Shown here piece after piece: positions 33,594 to 44,520 of a DNA stretch of 64,000 nucleotides. The translations under genes were made by a program, and so were the position numbers. The notes under the pieces are model-generated. The model searched no databases. It saw only the letters and a program-made list of their open reading frames with translations, and was not told the DNA's origin. The stretch is from Zygnema cylindricum (Eukaryota > Streptophyta > Zygnematophyceae > Zygnematales > Zygnemataceae). The stretch covers positions 230,757-294,756 of the forward strand of contig JBBHKE010001966.1 in the NCBI GenBank assembly GCA_037447655.1, written 5' to 3'. Each line of letters opens with the position of its first letter. Position 1 is the stretch's first letter.

Positions 33594-34135
33594 ACATATA
33601 TATATATATATATATATGTGTAAAAAAAAAAATGGGAGTGAGGGAGAGGGAAAGTGCGAGAAACAAGAAACGGACGAGAGGGAGAGGGAAAGTGCGAGAA
33701 ACAAGAAACGGACGAGAGGGAGAGGGACAGGGAGAGGGAAAAAGGGAGAGAAGAGGGAGAGGGATGGAAGAGGGCAAAAGGAAGAGTGGGAGAGTAAAAA
33801 AGGGAGAGAGGGAGAGGGAGAGGGAGAGGGAGAGGGAGAGGAGAGGGAAAGGGAAAGGTAGAGAAAAAGGGAGAGGAGATAGAGAGGGAGAGGAAAAAAG
33901 GGATAGGAGAGGGAGAGGGAGAGGGAAAAGGGAGAAGGGAGGAGAGAGAGAGGGAGGGAAAAAATGAGAGGAGAGGGGGAGGGAGGGAAAAAAGGAGAGG
34001 AGGGAGTGGGAGAGGGAGAGGGAAAGGGAAAAAGAGAGGGAGAGGAGAGAGGGGAGAGGGAAGAGGCGTGAGGGAATAGGGGAAAGGGGAGAGGAGAGAG
34101 GGGAAAGTGGAGAGGGGAGGAGAGAGGGGAAAGGG
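33594..34135 (+). repeat. (AT)n followed by a (GGGAGA)n purine tract
   Basis: A 20-bp AT run (33597-33617), then about 520 bp of nearly uninterrupted purines dominated by GGGAGA/GAGAGG. It includes a 43-bp near-exact tandem duplication (AAGTGCGAGAAACAAGAAAC, then GGACGAGAGGGAGAGGG). The long frames on both strands are artefacts. Confidence 0.9.
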
Positions 34136-34239
34136 GGACTATTCTTGAGCCCAAACGGTTGAATTATTCCTCGTGTTTGTGGTTGTCCAAGGAGAGATCC
34201 TTGAGACTGCGGTTCACCAAAGTGGAGGCTTCAGATTGT

Positions 34240-34370
34240 GGCTGATTAAACGTTGAATCTTGATTGAATATTGAAGCTTGATTAAACGTTGAATCTTGAC
34301 TAAACCTTGAAGCACAGATTAAACATTGAAGCTTGATTAAAGGTTAAGCCTTGACTAAACATCGTAAGGT
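34240..34370 (+). repeat. 18-bp tandem repeat, about 7 units
   Basis: Variants of GATTAAACGTTGAAGCTT (GATTGAATATTGAAGCTT, GACTAAACCTTGAAGCAC and others) repeat head to tail. Confidence 0.75.
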
Positions 34371-35650
34371 TGACTCTATGGCTGATTGATGATTCTAGTT
34401 GCGATGGACCAAAGGGTGGAGAGGGAGGCTGTCCAAAGATCGACGACTGTGGTTAACTTGTGGTTGACTTGCGTTGACTGGCGTTGACCAAGGGCAGGAC
34501 GGCTGCTTTGGCGTAAGACTGGAGGGAGTCACGGAACTGAAAATAAAATGAGGCTGAGAGCCTGCGATAGGACACACGAAGAATAAACCAAACTGAACAA
34601 AGTACTCGGCAATCATGCAATTCACAATAAAAATAAAACACAATATCAACAGTGAGCAATAATAATAAAGAGCAAACAATAATAAAGAGCTATAATAATA
34701 AAGGACAATAAGAATAATAAGGAGCAATAACAATAACATCGAGGCAAATTCCACCGACAAAAAAAAACGATCGAAAACAATAACAATAATCGGCGTAAAA
34801 AAAAATTCAAATGCAAAAAAAAAGAAAACACTGCAAAGGAACCTACAAAATGTAACCATGTGTCAACAAAAACGTGGTCAGTTTTCAGAAAGTGGTCAGC
34901 TTTCACATCGAGTTTAACATTTGCACAAAAAAAACAAAAAAACGAGAGCTATCCAACCTTTCATCGACCACATTTTATCCATTTTCCTAAAAGCACATTA
35001 GATTCCTCCAGATTCTAACCTCCTTGAAACAAAAGAGCCTTCCCCTCCACATTTCTCTCTAACTTCTAAACAACAATCTTCCATCTTCCTCCACTTTTCC
35101 AAAACCACAAAAAAAAAAGGAAAAAAAAAGAGACTGTACAAAAATTCTCTCTAGTCACTTTTTCACTTCTCCGATCATATCAGGTCCTAAAATCTGAAAT
35201 CATCGCATAGTCTCTCTCTCTCTCTCTCTCACTCCCTCTAAACTCCCAAATATCATCATTCTCTTCTCCCTTTTCATTTTCTTTTACTTCCTAAAATCCC
35301 AAATCACATAAATATTTCCGTCATTTGCATCTTCTACCACCTCCTCAACTCCTAGAACACACCATTATTTTCTCCCATCCACATTCTTTCCATATTCCTA
35401 ACCTCCTAAGCTTCATCATTTCCATTTCACCAAACTTCTCCATCATCCACACTATTTCTACCACAATTCAACATAACCCTAAACACCCAAATTTCATCTT
35501 TTCTTCTCAAATCCATAAACTCCGAAAACTCATCCATTCTCATCGCCCTCCACCATTTTCCTCATACATATTCCCTATCCACACCATTTTTAAACTCCTA
35601 AACTCTCAACTATTTCATAGCCTCCACCTATCAAACTCCTTTTTTTTGTC
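34371..35650. other. Low-complexity intergenic DNA
   Basis: Contains ATAATAAAG-type repeats (34660-34740), a (TC)n run (35210-35231) and an AC/TC-rich stretch to 35650. No gene is supported. Confidence 0.45.
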
Positions 35651-35657
35651 ATCCACA

Positions 35658-35860
35658 TTAATTTCCCACAATTCTACAATCAATGCCACCATTGATTTCG
35701 AGGCCGTTTATAATTACCTTGGAAGAAATCTTGAGAAGTAGTTGGGGAAAATCTTCTCGAATGATTTCTCCACCCATCTTGACAACCTGCATTAGTGTGG
35801 AGAAACCAAAACCCCAAATCCCCATGTTAGTGTGGAGAAACCAAAACCCCAAATCCCCAT
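35658..35860 (-). other. Possible downstream exon plus 38-bp tandem repeat
   Basis: On the minus strand a TAATGCAG acceptor and an AAG/GTAATT donor bound about 70 bp (roughly 35719-35788) that is open in all phases; one phase reads WVEKSFEKIFPNYFS. It could extend the coiled-coil gene. Just beyond it, GTGTGGAGAAACCAAAACCC plus CAAATCCCCATGTTA is repeated twice. Confidence 0.25.
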
Positions 35861-36065
35861 GTCAGTTAAGTTACAGCTATACATTTATACATTTATATGT
35901 ATGCATAAACAAAAAAAACAAAACAAACAAATTACAGTACGCCTTTCCCTCTATCTCGCCGTTTTTCCGCCTCTCACCCTCTCCCACTCTCTAGCCCTTT
36001 CTCGCCTTCTCTTTGTAAACAAAAGATCATTTTTTTATGTTTTTTTTAATGAATAGAAGTCTTAC

Positions 36066-37592
36066 CTTGCCTAAAACTCGACTGTAACATAATATTGGAG
36101 ATGACCTCTTTCTCCTTTTCGACCTTCTCGATCTCCATTCCAAAAACATCCATATCCCTTTCGAATTCTTCTCTCTCCCTCCTCAGTATTTCGTTTTTCG
36201 TCCCAAAATCCATTTCGATCGAAAAGACTCTCTCCCTCTTCCTCACCACCTCCTCACTCTCCTCCCCCAATTTCTTCTCCTCCTCCACAATCCTCTTTCT
36301 CTCATTCTCGATCTCCTCCCTCTGCCCCCCAAGATTTCCCTCCACCTCCTCCAACTGCTTTTTCCGATTTTCCGGAAGTTCCAAATTTTTTGTTTCCGGA
36401 GTCTCGCCGAGTTGTTGATTTTTGGAATTTGTTCCTTTTTGACGCACAAATTTTCTTTTTTCGCTTCGATAATACTTGATTACTGACTTCACGCGCTTCC
36501 ACTCTTCGGCGACTCGAAGACTTCTCCGCCGCAATTTCGGCCTTCTTGTCATTTTCTGAATCGCAGTAATTGGCGTGGAGTTGTCCCAATTGCTTCTCTA
36601 ATTCACTGTATCGATTTTGTCCGTAGTGCAATAAATCTGTCAATTTGTTTATTTCCTCTTGAAGGTAAGAAATCTGCAAAAAAAAATGAATTCAGAAATC
36701 AGATTCAGAAAAGAAAAAAAAAAAATCAGAAAAAAAAATCAGAAATGAGAAAAGAAGAAAAAATCAGAAATCAAAAATTAGAAATCAGAAATCAGAAGAG
36801 AAAAAAAAAAATCAAAAATCAAAAATCAGAAATCAGAAAAAAAAAAAAAAAAAATCTGCAAGTAAACCCGAAAAGAAAAATGGAAGAAAAAAAAGGAAGA
36901 GTAAGAAAATTGCAACAGAAAAAACAACAAAAGTCAATAGAGAGAGAGAGGGAGCGACAGACAGAAGGGAGAGAGGAAAAAGAGAGAGAGGAAGGAGAGA
37001 GGGGGACAGAGAAAGAGAGCAGAGGGGAGAGAGGAGAGGAGAAAAAATAACACAAAAATCTAAAAGAAAATATAAAATAATTGAAAAACCCTGAAAAAAC
37101 ACTAAAGAAAAACAGAAAAAATACCCAAAAAGCCCATGGAAAAGTTTAAAAATCAAACAAAGTAAAAAAATTGCAAAAAGCGTAAAAAAAAAAAAAATGG
37201 GCGAATGTTTGCCTACCACATCCGCGTCGTCGGGCGGCGGATTTGTCGCATCCGACCACATCTGGAGGGGGGGGAGGGGGAGGGGAGGGGAGGGGAGGGG
37301 AGGGGAGGGAGATGGAGAGGCAAAAGGAAAGGGAGAAGAGGGAAAAAAGAAGGGAGAGGGAAAGGAGTTAGAGAAAGGACACAAAAAACTGAAAAAAAAA
37401 AAAAACTAAATTAGAAGCATATAAAAGGAGAAAAAAAAAACAGGAAAAAAATATCATTTTTATTCCTTTGTAATTTAGCATCTTATGTTTCACAGAAAGT
37501 TGTCATTCTGTTGTTAAATTGACATCTCGAATGTTTTGAGATCAGCCCATGCTTACCTTGTACTCCGTTTTTGCCACGCCGAAGAACGCCAT
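36066..37592 (-). CDS. Coiled-coil protein gene, three 5' exons, one apparent frameshift
   Basis: Exon 1 is 37557-37592 on the minus strand (ATG; MAFFGVAKTEYK) with a perfect AAG/GTAAGC donor. Exon 2 is 37217-37261 (MWSDATNPPPDDADV). Exon 3 is 36066-36673, starting at ISYLQEEINKLTDLL after TTTTGCAG and ending at a GGCAAG/GTAAGA donor. All junctions are phase 0 until the last. Exon 3 is a long predicted coiled coil: YGQNRYSELEKQLGQLHANY early, and ENRKKQLEEVEGNL, EENERKRI-type and REREEFERDMDVF heptads later. The early and late halves are in different frames; the shift lies between about 36440 and 36550, near a T6 homopolymer. This is either a sequencing or assembly error or a pseudogenising indel. 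Downstream exons are not resolved. No family is recognised; candidates would be cytoskeletal or centrosomal coiled-coil proteins. Confidence 0.55.
36690..36850. repeat. (ATCAGAA)n repeat in an intron
   Basis: Heptamer-like AGAAATC/ATCAGAA units mixed with A runs, within the intron between exons 2 and 3 of the coiled-coil gene. Confidence 0.8.
36935..37045 (+). repeat. (GAGAGG)n purine tract
   Basis: Purine-only GAGAG/GGAGA units, intronic to the coiled-coil gene. Confidence 0.8.
37261..37380 (+). repeat. (GGGGA)n purine tract
   Basis: A G-rich GGGGA pentamer array. On the minus strand it supplies the C/T-rich 3' splice-site context for exon 2 of the coiled-coil gene. Confidence 0.8.
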
Positions 37593-37604
37593 ACGCCTTC
37601 CGTA

Positions 37605-37810
37605 CGGAGAGAGGGGGGGGAAGGGAGAAGAGAGGAGAGGAAAGGGAGAGGGAGAGAGGGAAATTAGGAGGGAAGGAAAGGGAAGAGGTTCCGAGAGGAT
37701 GTTGACAAGTCAGATGCAGAAAGGGAAGGGAAGCGAATGGGAGGGGGAAGGCGAGGAAGGAAGGAAGCGGAGCGTCTGTGTGAGAGAGAGAGAGGGAAGG
37801 AGAGAGAGAA
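37605..37810 (+). repeat. GA-rich tract upstream of the coiled-coil gene
   Basis: A purine tract of GGGAGA/GGAAGG units directly upstream of the start codon; on the gene's strand it is a CT-rich promoter/5'-UTR-like element. Confidence 0.7.
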
Positions 37811-38321
37811 GAATGGGTCGTTTCCACTCTCACCTTTGGCTATATACTTTAAAAGCAAACGGAAGGAGGCTCTAGTACTCTAGAAGCTGATTGTACGGAA
37901 GGCAGTTTTGAAGCGCGCCGGCATGCAAATCGTACCCGAATGTCGGCGAAGTCCAAAAGATCGCTTTTGGCGTCGTTCGCCCAAAAGTCGCAACGTGGCA
38001 CAAAATGAACGAATCAACTTTGGTCGGTGCCGACCAGATTGTGACCGTGACAACGATCCAACAGACGATAGCTATTTCAGTTTGCTAAAAATTTGACGAT
38101 TTGGTGAACTGGTTGAAAATAGATTTTTCGTCGCACGAAAAGTCGCGAGTCCATCGCACGGAAGCGTCGCTACTCCTCTGTGTCGCCCAAGTGGCGCGTT
38201 GTCGCCTCGTTGCCAGATTGAAGCGGCGTGAGACCACTTTTGCCTTTGCCTCAGAATTGAAGGATGACTTTTGACGTGGCATTCGGCCTAGGAGGTCGAC
38301 ACTATATACGACTACAGTACT
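37811..38321. other. Intergenic, no gene seen
   Basis: Balanced base composition, short open frames on both strands, and no motif recognised. Confidence 0.35.
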
Positions 38322-38551
38322 GTACAGTACACCGCCAATCGTTATTAGCGTGAAGTTTTTTTAGCGTATACGAATAATTAGCGTGGTTTACGCTAATTGG
38401 GAATTTGAAAATTTTCGAAGAAATCGTCTATTCTAATTAGGAATTAGGGTTTTTATAAATAGTGTGGATAATTCTATTTGAGAATAAAAAAAAAAAAAGC
38501 GGGACAGAGTTAGCGTACACAACGCTAATAACGATTGGCGGTGTACTGTAC
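38322..38551. mobile_element. MITE family M, best copy (mariner-like ends)
   Basis: Perfect 30-bp terminal inverted repeats, starting GTACAGTACACCGCCAATCG at 38322 and ending CGATTGGCGGTGTACTGTAC at 38551. Read as TA/CAGTACACC...GGTGTACTG/TA, the ends fit a Tc1/mariner-type element with a duplicated TA target. It is 230 bp and noncoding. Copies or halves are at 13.6, 15.7, 25.9, 41.9 and 58.3 kb. Confidence 0.85.
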
Positions 38552-39095
38552 CACCTTCAAAAGTTTACAAGGTCAAATCTACCTTTAATGTTTAATGAGA
38601 TCCATATGTTGCAAAATTGGGGTGGCGTGGGACCACTTTTCCCCTTCGGTCAATGACGTCGGTCAGGATGGCTTATGACGTGGCAGCTGGCCTGTGACGC
38701 TGAAAAATTATAGAACTAGTACATAGAAAAATCTGCCAGGTGTCTCCATCGATTTCGCTGGATGCCGCAGCAATGTACCGAATATGGGAACGTGAGCCTG
38801 GCCATTCGCACGTGGCCTTCGGGCTCGTACAACTCCTGTCTAGTTGTACTTCTATAAGTTACGACATGCAAAATCGTCTTTTACAGTAATATTCCAATCT
38901 CTAAGTGCCACGTATGCCTGTTCAGCCGCTATTGGGTGCGTACGTGTGTTTTATCTTTTTACGTCCTGACGACAAAAACTCTACATGACCCTTCATTGCT
39001 TCGATTGCTAGGTAATAGTGCTCTGTATCGGTGGCCTCGGTCCGATATCCGATATGTACTATTTTTGAACCTACAAATACTCGAATATCGAATTC
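38552..39095. other. Intergenic, no gene seen
   Basis: No coding or RNA signal recognised. Confidence 0.35.
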
Positions 39096-41270
39096 GTACT
39101 TTATATGTCCGTTTTTGTATTCCGTACTGAAACATCCTACATTCCTACTCCAACCTAGAAAAAGTGTTCAACCGCCAGTCCGCCACCCCCCACACTACCC
39201 GGCATATATTGGTTATTGGTTATAATCGATTATCGGTGACCGATATTTTGGGTTTATCAGCGATTATTGCTGATAATGATACATCGTGTTATATCAGCTT
39301 CTTGACAAATACTGTACCGTTAATAGATATATCGGTCATGTGACGTTTTTATTTTAGTTCCAGTTTCTGTTCCAGCTTCAGTTTCTGGTTCAGTTCCAGC
39401 TTTCGTTTCTACTGAGAGTCACAGTTTTGATTTAGTTTCAGTTTGTGTTCCAGTTTTTCTTTCAGTTTCAGTTTTTGTTTTCATTTTATTTTTTCTTTCT
39501 GCGTCAGTTTCTGATTCTGTTTCAATTGCAGTTTCCGTTCCAGTTGAGTTCTCAGTTTCACTTTCTGTTTAGCTCCAGTTTCTGCTTCAGCTTCAGTTGC
39601 AGTTTTAGTTTCAGTTGCAGTTTCAGATTCAGTTGATTTTTTCAGTTCCAGTTTCTGTTTCATTTTCAGTTTTCGGTTCCAGTTTCTCTTGGAGCTTAAG
39701 ATTTGTTTCAGTTTTTGTTCTGTTCCAGAATTTGTTTCAGTTTTAGTTTTTGATTCGGTTTCAGTTTTTGTGCCAGTTTCAGTTTCTGTTCCCGTTCCAG
39801 TTACTTTTTAGTCCCATCTTCTGTTTCAGTTTCAGTTTCTGGTGTTATTTCAGCTTCTCATTCAGTTCCAGTTTTTGCTCTTTTAACAGGTTTCTGTTTC
39901 GACAGTTGTGTCAGTTTCTGTTTAAGTGTCAGTTTCTGGTTCAGATCCAGTTTTTGCTTCTTCCAGCAGTTTCAGTTTCTGTTTTCCAGTTGCAGTAGCT
40001 CTTTCGTTATCTGTTCCAGTTTCAGTTTTTGTTCTAGTTTCAGTTTTTGTCTCGGCTGCTGTTGCAGTTTTTGTTTTAGTTGCAGTTTCAGATTCAGTTG
40101 TGTTTTAGTTATCGTCTTAGTTTCAGTTTCCGTGTTTGTTCTGTTTTAATACCAGTTTCAGTTTCTGGTTCGGTTTCTGTTGCAGTTGCAGTTGCAGTTC
40201 CAGTGTTTGTTTTAGTTCCAGTTTTTATTCCAGTTTTTAACCCAGTTTTAGTTTCTGCTTCAGTTTGTGTTTTTTTCGCAGTTCCAGTTTCAATCTCTAT
40301 TTCAGTTTCACTTATTGTTTCAGTTCGAGTTTTTGTTTCACATCAGTCTTTGTTACAGTTTTTTCGGGTTCAATTTCAAATTTTGGATCAGTTTCAGTTT
40401 TGTTTCGATCTTTGTTTTTAGTCACAATCCTGTTTTTGTTTAAGTTTCAGTTTCTGGCTTTTTCAACTTCTTTTTCCATTCCAATTTTTGTTTTTGTTCC
40501 AGTTTTTGTTTTACTTCAGTTTTTTGTTTTCATTTCAAGTTTGCATCCAGTTTCTGTTACTGTTTCAGTTTCAGTTCACTACTTGTTTCAGATTTTGTTT
40601 TGGTTTCTGTTTCAGTTTTTTGGTTTTTCTTCAGTTGTTGTTTCAGTTTCTGTTTTTTTTTCTGTTCCTATCTCAGTTCAGTTTTTGTTTCAAATTCTGA
40701 GTCAGTTGCAGTCTCTGTTCTTATTTTTGTTGCGATTTTTGTTGCGATTTCAATTTGGCTTTATGCTCCAGTTTTTTTTTCCAGTTTTAAATTATAGTAA
40801 ATAGTTCCTATCTCAGTTCAGTTTTTGCTTCAAATTCTGATTCAGTTGCAGTCTCTGTTCTTATTTTTGTTGCGATTTCAATTTGGCTTTATGCTCCAGT
40901 TTTTTTTTCCAGTTTTAATTTTAGTAAATACGCCATTTTCTGGTCCAGTTTTAGATCCAGTTCCAATTTCAGTTGCAATTTCTGTTCCTGTTTTTGTTTC
41001 TGTCCCAGCATCACTTTTTGTTTCAATTCAGTCTCTCTATTAGTTTCAGTTCCTGTTCAGTCTTAGTTCCTGTTGCTGTTGATTTCGTTGCAGTTTTTGT
41101 TTTTGTTGCAATTTATGTTTGTGTTTCAATGCAGTTTCAGTGTTTCAGCGTCAGTCTAGTTTTTATTTCAGCCTCAATTTTTTTGTTTTAGTTCCAGTTC
41201 CTGTTTCCGTAACTGTTACTTTGGTAGGGAATTCGAGCGACCGGAGCAAGCCCCGCAGCCACGAACCCAT
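39096..41270 (+). repeat. Segmental duplication, copy A (satellite plus LTR end)
   Basis: Matches 42010-44152 from TATATGTCCGTTTTTGTATT to GCAGCCACGAACC. It contains a CGATATATCG-type segment (39190-39345), then about 1.85 kb of hexanucleotide satellite, then the last 55 bp of a retrotransposon LTR (41214-41268). Long stretches (for example 40080-40800 against 42971-43680) are almost identical, so the duplication is recent. Confidence 0.9.
39350..41213 (+). repeat. Degenerate hexanucleotide satellite, array A
   Basis: Units CAGTTT, CAGTTC, CAGTTG and CTGTTT follow one another at 6-bp spacing, with occasional slips. Translations are runs of SVSVPV or FQFLFQ, depending on frame, and are artefacts of the 6-bp period. 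Confidence 0.9.
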
Positions 41271-42009
41271 ATTGTATTCGGACTTATTCGGACCAATAAA
41301 AACATTCAGACCAAAAATTGGACCAATTAAAACATTCGGACCAAAAATTTTTATGTACACCATCAGATTCGGACGATCAGACGGTCGCTGATCAAAGTAG
41401 CGATCTAAGAAGATCACATGAAAAGCCCATAACACAACTTACGACAAAGGCGCCGACCAAAGGCCTACCATTAAAACGCCTACTTTTGAACTATGGTCCG
41501 TTCGATTCCGGCGGCGCGCAGAATGATATTTTGCGTCCGTTGTACTTTGTGTCCGCCGTCCCTTTCCCGTTCCATGTTAATAAGTTTGCCAGTTCAGTAC
41601 CGTAAACTACCGTAAATACACTGTTCAGTTGTTGCGTTCCCCGATTTTTTTTTCAGTTAAATAGTTACGGAACAGATTCGTATGCGTGGCATTCCACGCT
41701 ATATAATGTAAAAAGTATAATACTTTATATAATACGGTACTATAGAATGCGTACTATATATTTATAAAGTTATCGCCGATATGGAATTTGTTGGTCTCGG
41801 ACCAATATATCGGGACCTCTAACCGTTCGATAACCGATAACTATCGGTATCGGTGTTATCGCGATAATTTTTTTACCGATACACAGCACTGCTAAATAAA
41901 ATAAAGAAAAAAATAGAATAAACTGCGCTATTTGAGAATAAAACAAAAAAAAACCGGGACGGAATTAGTGTACACAACGCTAATAGCAATTGGCGGTGCA
42001 CTGTACACT
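41271..42009. other. Spacer between the duplicated satellite blocks
   Basis: Contains a direct repeat (GGACCAATAAAAACATTCAG, GGACCAATTAAAACATTCGG), a CGATATATCG-like cluster (41770-41890) and a truncated MITE M right end (about 41925-42010, AACGCTAATAGCAATTGGCG). No gene. Confidence 0.6.
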
Positions 42010-44152
42010 GTACTGTATATGTCCGTTTTTGTATTCCGTACTGAAACATCCTACTCCAACCTAGAAAAAGTTTTCAACCGGCACCCCTTCACTGGGGCCC
42101 TCAGTCCTTCACCCGCCCGGCATATATCGGTTATTGGTTATTATCGGTTATCGGCTACCGATATATTGGGTTTATCAGCGATTATAACTGATAATGATGC
42201 ATCGTGTTATATCGGCCTCTTGACAATTACAGTAATCGATATATCGGTCATGTGAAGTTATGTTTTAGTTCCAGTTTCAGTTTCTGGTTCAGTTCCAGCT
42301 TTCGTTTATGTTAAAAGTCACAGTTTTGTTTTAGTAACAGTTTGTGTTTCAGTTTTTCTTTCTGTTTCAATATTTGTTTTCGTTTCAATTTTGTTTCTGT
42401 GTCAGTTTCTGTTTCAGTCCCAATTGCAATTTCCGTTCCATTTGAGGTCCCAGTTTCACTTTCTGTTTTGCTCCAGTTTCTGTTTCAGCTTCAGTCGCAG
42501 TTTCAGATTCAGTTGTTTTTTTTTCAGTTTCAGTTTCATTTCCAGTTTTTGGTTCCAGTTTCTCTTGCAGTTGAAGTTTTGCTTCAAATTTTGTTCTGTT
42601 CCAGTTCCAGAATTTCTTTCAATTTAGTTTTAGATTCGGTTATAGTTTTCGTGCCAATTTCAGTTTCTGTTACCGTTTCAGTTTCTTTTTAGTCCCATCT
42701 TCTGCTTCAGTTTCAGTTTCTGGTAAATTTTCAACCTGGTGTTGTTTTCATTTTCTCATTCAGTTCCAGTTTTTGTTCTTTTAAAAGGTTTCTGTTTCGG
42801 CATTTGTGTCATTTTCTGTTTAAGTTTCAGTATCTGGTTCAGATCCAGTTTTTGCTTCTTCCAGCAGTTTCAGTTTCTGTTTTCCAGTTGCAGTCTCACT
42901 TTCATTTCTGTTCCAGTTTTAGTTTTTGTTCTAGGTTTTGTCTCGGCTTCCGTTGCAGTTTTTGTTTTAGTTGCAGTTTCAGATTCAGTTGTGTTTTAGT
43001 TATCGTCTTAGTTTCAGTTTCCGTGTTTGTTCTGTTTTAATACCAGTTTCAGTTTCTGGTTCGGTTTCTGTTGCAGTTGCAGTTGCAGTTCCAGTGTTTG
43101 TTTTAGTTCCAGTTTTTATTCCAGTTTTTAACCCAGTTTTAGTTTCTGCTTCAGTTTGTGTTTTTTTCGCAGTTCCAGTTTCAATCTCTATTTCAGTTTC
43201 ACTTATTGTTTCAGTTCGAGTTTTTGTTTCACATCAGTCTTTGTTACAGTTTTTCGGGTTCAATTTCAAATTTTGGATCAGTTTCAGTTTTGTTTCGATC
43301 TTTGTTTTTAGTCACAATCCTGTTTTTGTTTAAGTTTCAGTTTCTGGCTTTTTCAACTTCTTTTTCCATTCCAATTTTTGTTTTTGTTCCAGTTTTTGTT
43401 TTACTTCAGTTTTTTGTTTTCATTTCAAGTTTGCATCCAGTTTCTGTTACTGTTTCAGTTTCAGTTCACTACTTGTTTCAGATTTTGTTTTGGTTTCTGT
43501 TTCAGTTTTTTGGTTTTTCTTCAGTTGTTGTTTCAGTTTCTGTTTTTTTTTCTGTTCCTATCTCAGTTCAGTTTTTGTTTCAAATTCTGAGTCAGTTGCA
43601 GTCTCTGTTCTTATTTTTGTTGCGATTTTTGTTGCGATTTCAATTTGGCTTTATGCTCCAGTTTTTTTTCCAGTTTTAATTATAGTAAATAGTTCCTATC
43701 TCAGTTCAGTTTTTGCTTCAAATTCTGATTCAGTTGCAGTCTCTGTTCTTATTTTTGTTGCGATTTCAATTTGGCTTTATGCTCCAGTTTTTTTTCCAGT
43801 TTTAATTTTAGTAAATACGCCATTTTCTGGTCCAGTTTTAGATCCAGTTCCAATTTCAGTTGCAATTTCTGTTCCTGTTTTTGTTTCTGTCCCAGCATCA
43901 CTTTTTGTTTCAATTCAGTCTCTCTATTAGTTTCAGTTCCTGTTCAGTCTTAGTTCCTGTTGCTGTTGATTTCGTTGCAGTTTTGTTTTTGTTGCAATTT
44001 ATGTTTGTGTTTCAATGCAGTTTCAGTGTTTCAGCGTCAGTCTAGTTTTTATTTCAGCCTCAATTTTTTTGTTTTAGTTCCAGTTCCTGTTTCCGTACTG
44101 TTACTTTGGTAGGGAATTCGAGCGACCGGAGCAAGCCCCGCAGCCACGAACC
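42010..44152 (+). repeat. Segmental duplication, copy B
   Basis: Second copy of the block at 39096-41270. It runs straight into the complete 3' LTR of the element at 44099-49486; copy A stops 55 bp into that LTR. The duplication therefore happened after the element inserted. Confidence 0.9.
42258..44098 (+). repeat. Degenerate hexanucleotide satellite, array B
   Basis: Same CAGTTT/CAGTTC/CTGTTT units as array A, with internal differences: it lacks or shortens some blocks near its start and retains the rest nearly base for base. Confidence 0.9.
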
Positions 44153-44408
44153 TATATACTTTAGCGCATATATCACGGATAGGGGTCAAATGAGTCACAG
44201 GAATAGGCAAGATAGCACTAGAAGACAAAGTGGGGAGTAGCATTCATATCCAGACAATATAGATAGGTTTTCAGATAGCCGTAGCTTTGATTCTAACAGT
44301 TTAGGAAGTACAATTAAAAAGACTCTCCTAAAAAAGTTTGATCTTTAAACACTACTCTTTAATGTATGTTGATCGAATACTCTATGAGTGATTGGACTGA
44401 TTAAGGTT
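44099..44408 (-). repeat. 3' LTR of the non-autonomous element
   Basis: Matches 49178-49486 with scattered substitutions and small indels, from TGTTACTTTGGTAGG to GGACTGATTAAGGTT on the plus strand. Confidence 0.9.
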
Positions 44409-44520
44409 AAATTTGTCTTTCTTGCTATGATGTCTATTTGTATGCTTCTAATGTGCATCTAATAAATCATGCCTACACTCTTGGTCCAATCATAAAATGA
44501 CACCTGTACAAAGTCTGCCG

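Noticed and set aside
33489-34154. 221-codon minus-strand Ser/Pro/Leu frame
   Set aside because: It is the complement of the (GGGAGA)n tract; low complexity only.
39445-44045. Many overlapping long frames (SVSVPV, FQFLFQ) on the plus strand
   Set aside because: A 6-bp repeat unit without stops keeps frames open. The protein composition follows the repeat phase and there is no start, splice or domain support.
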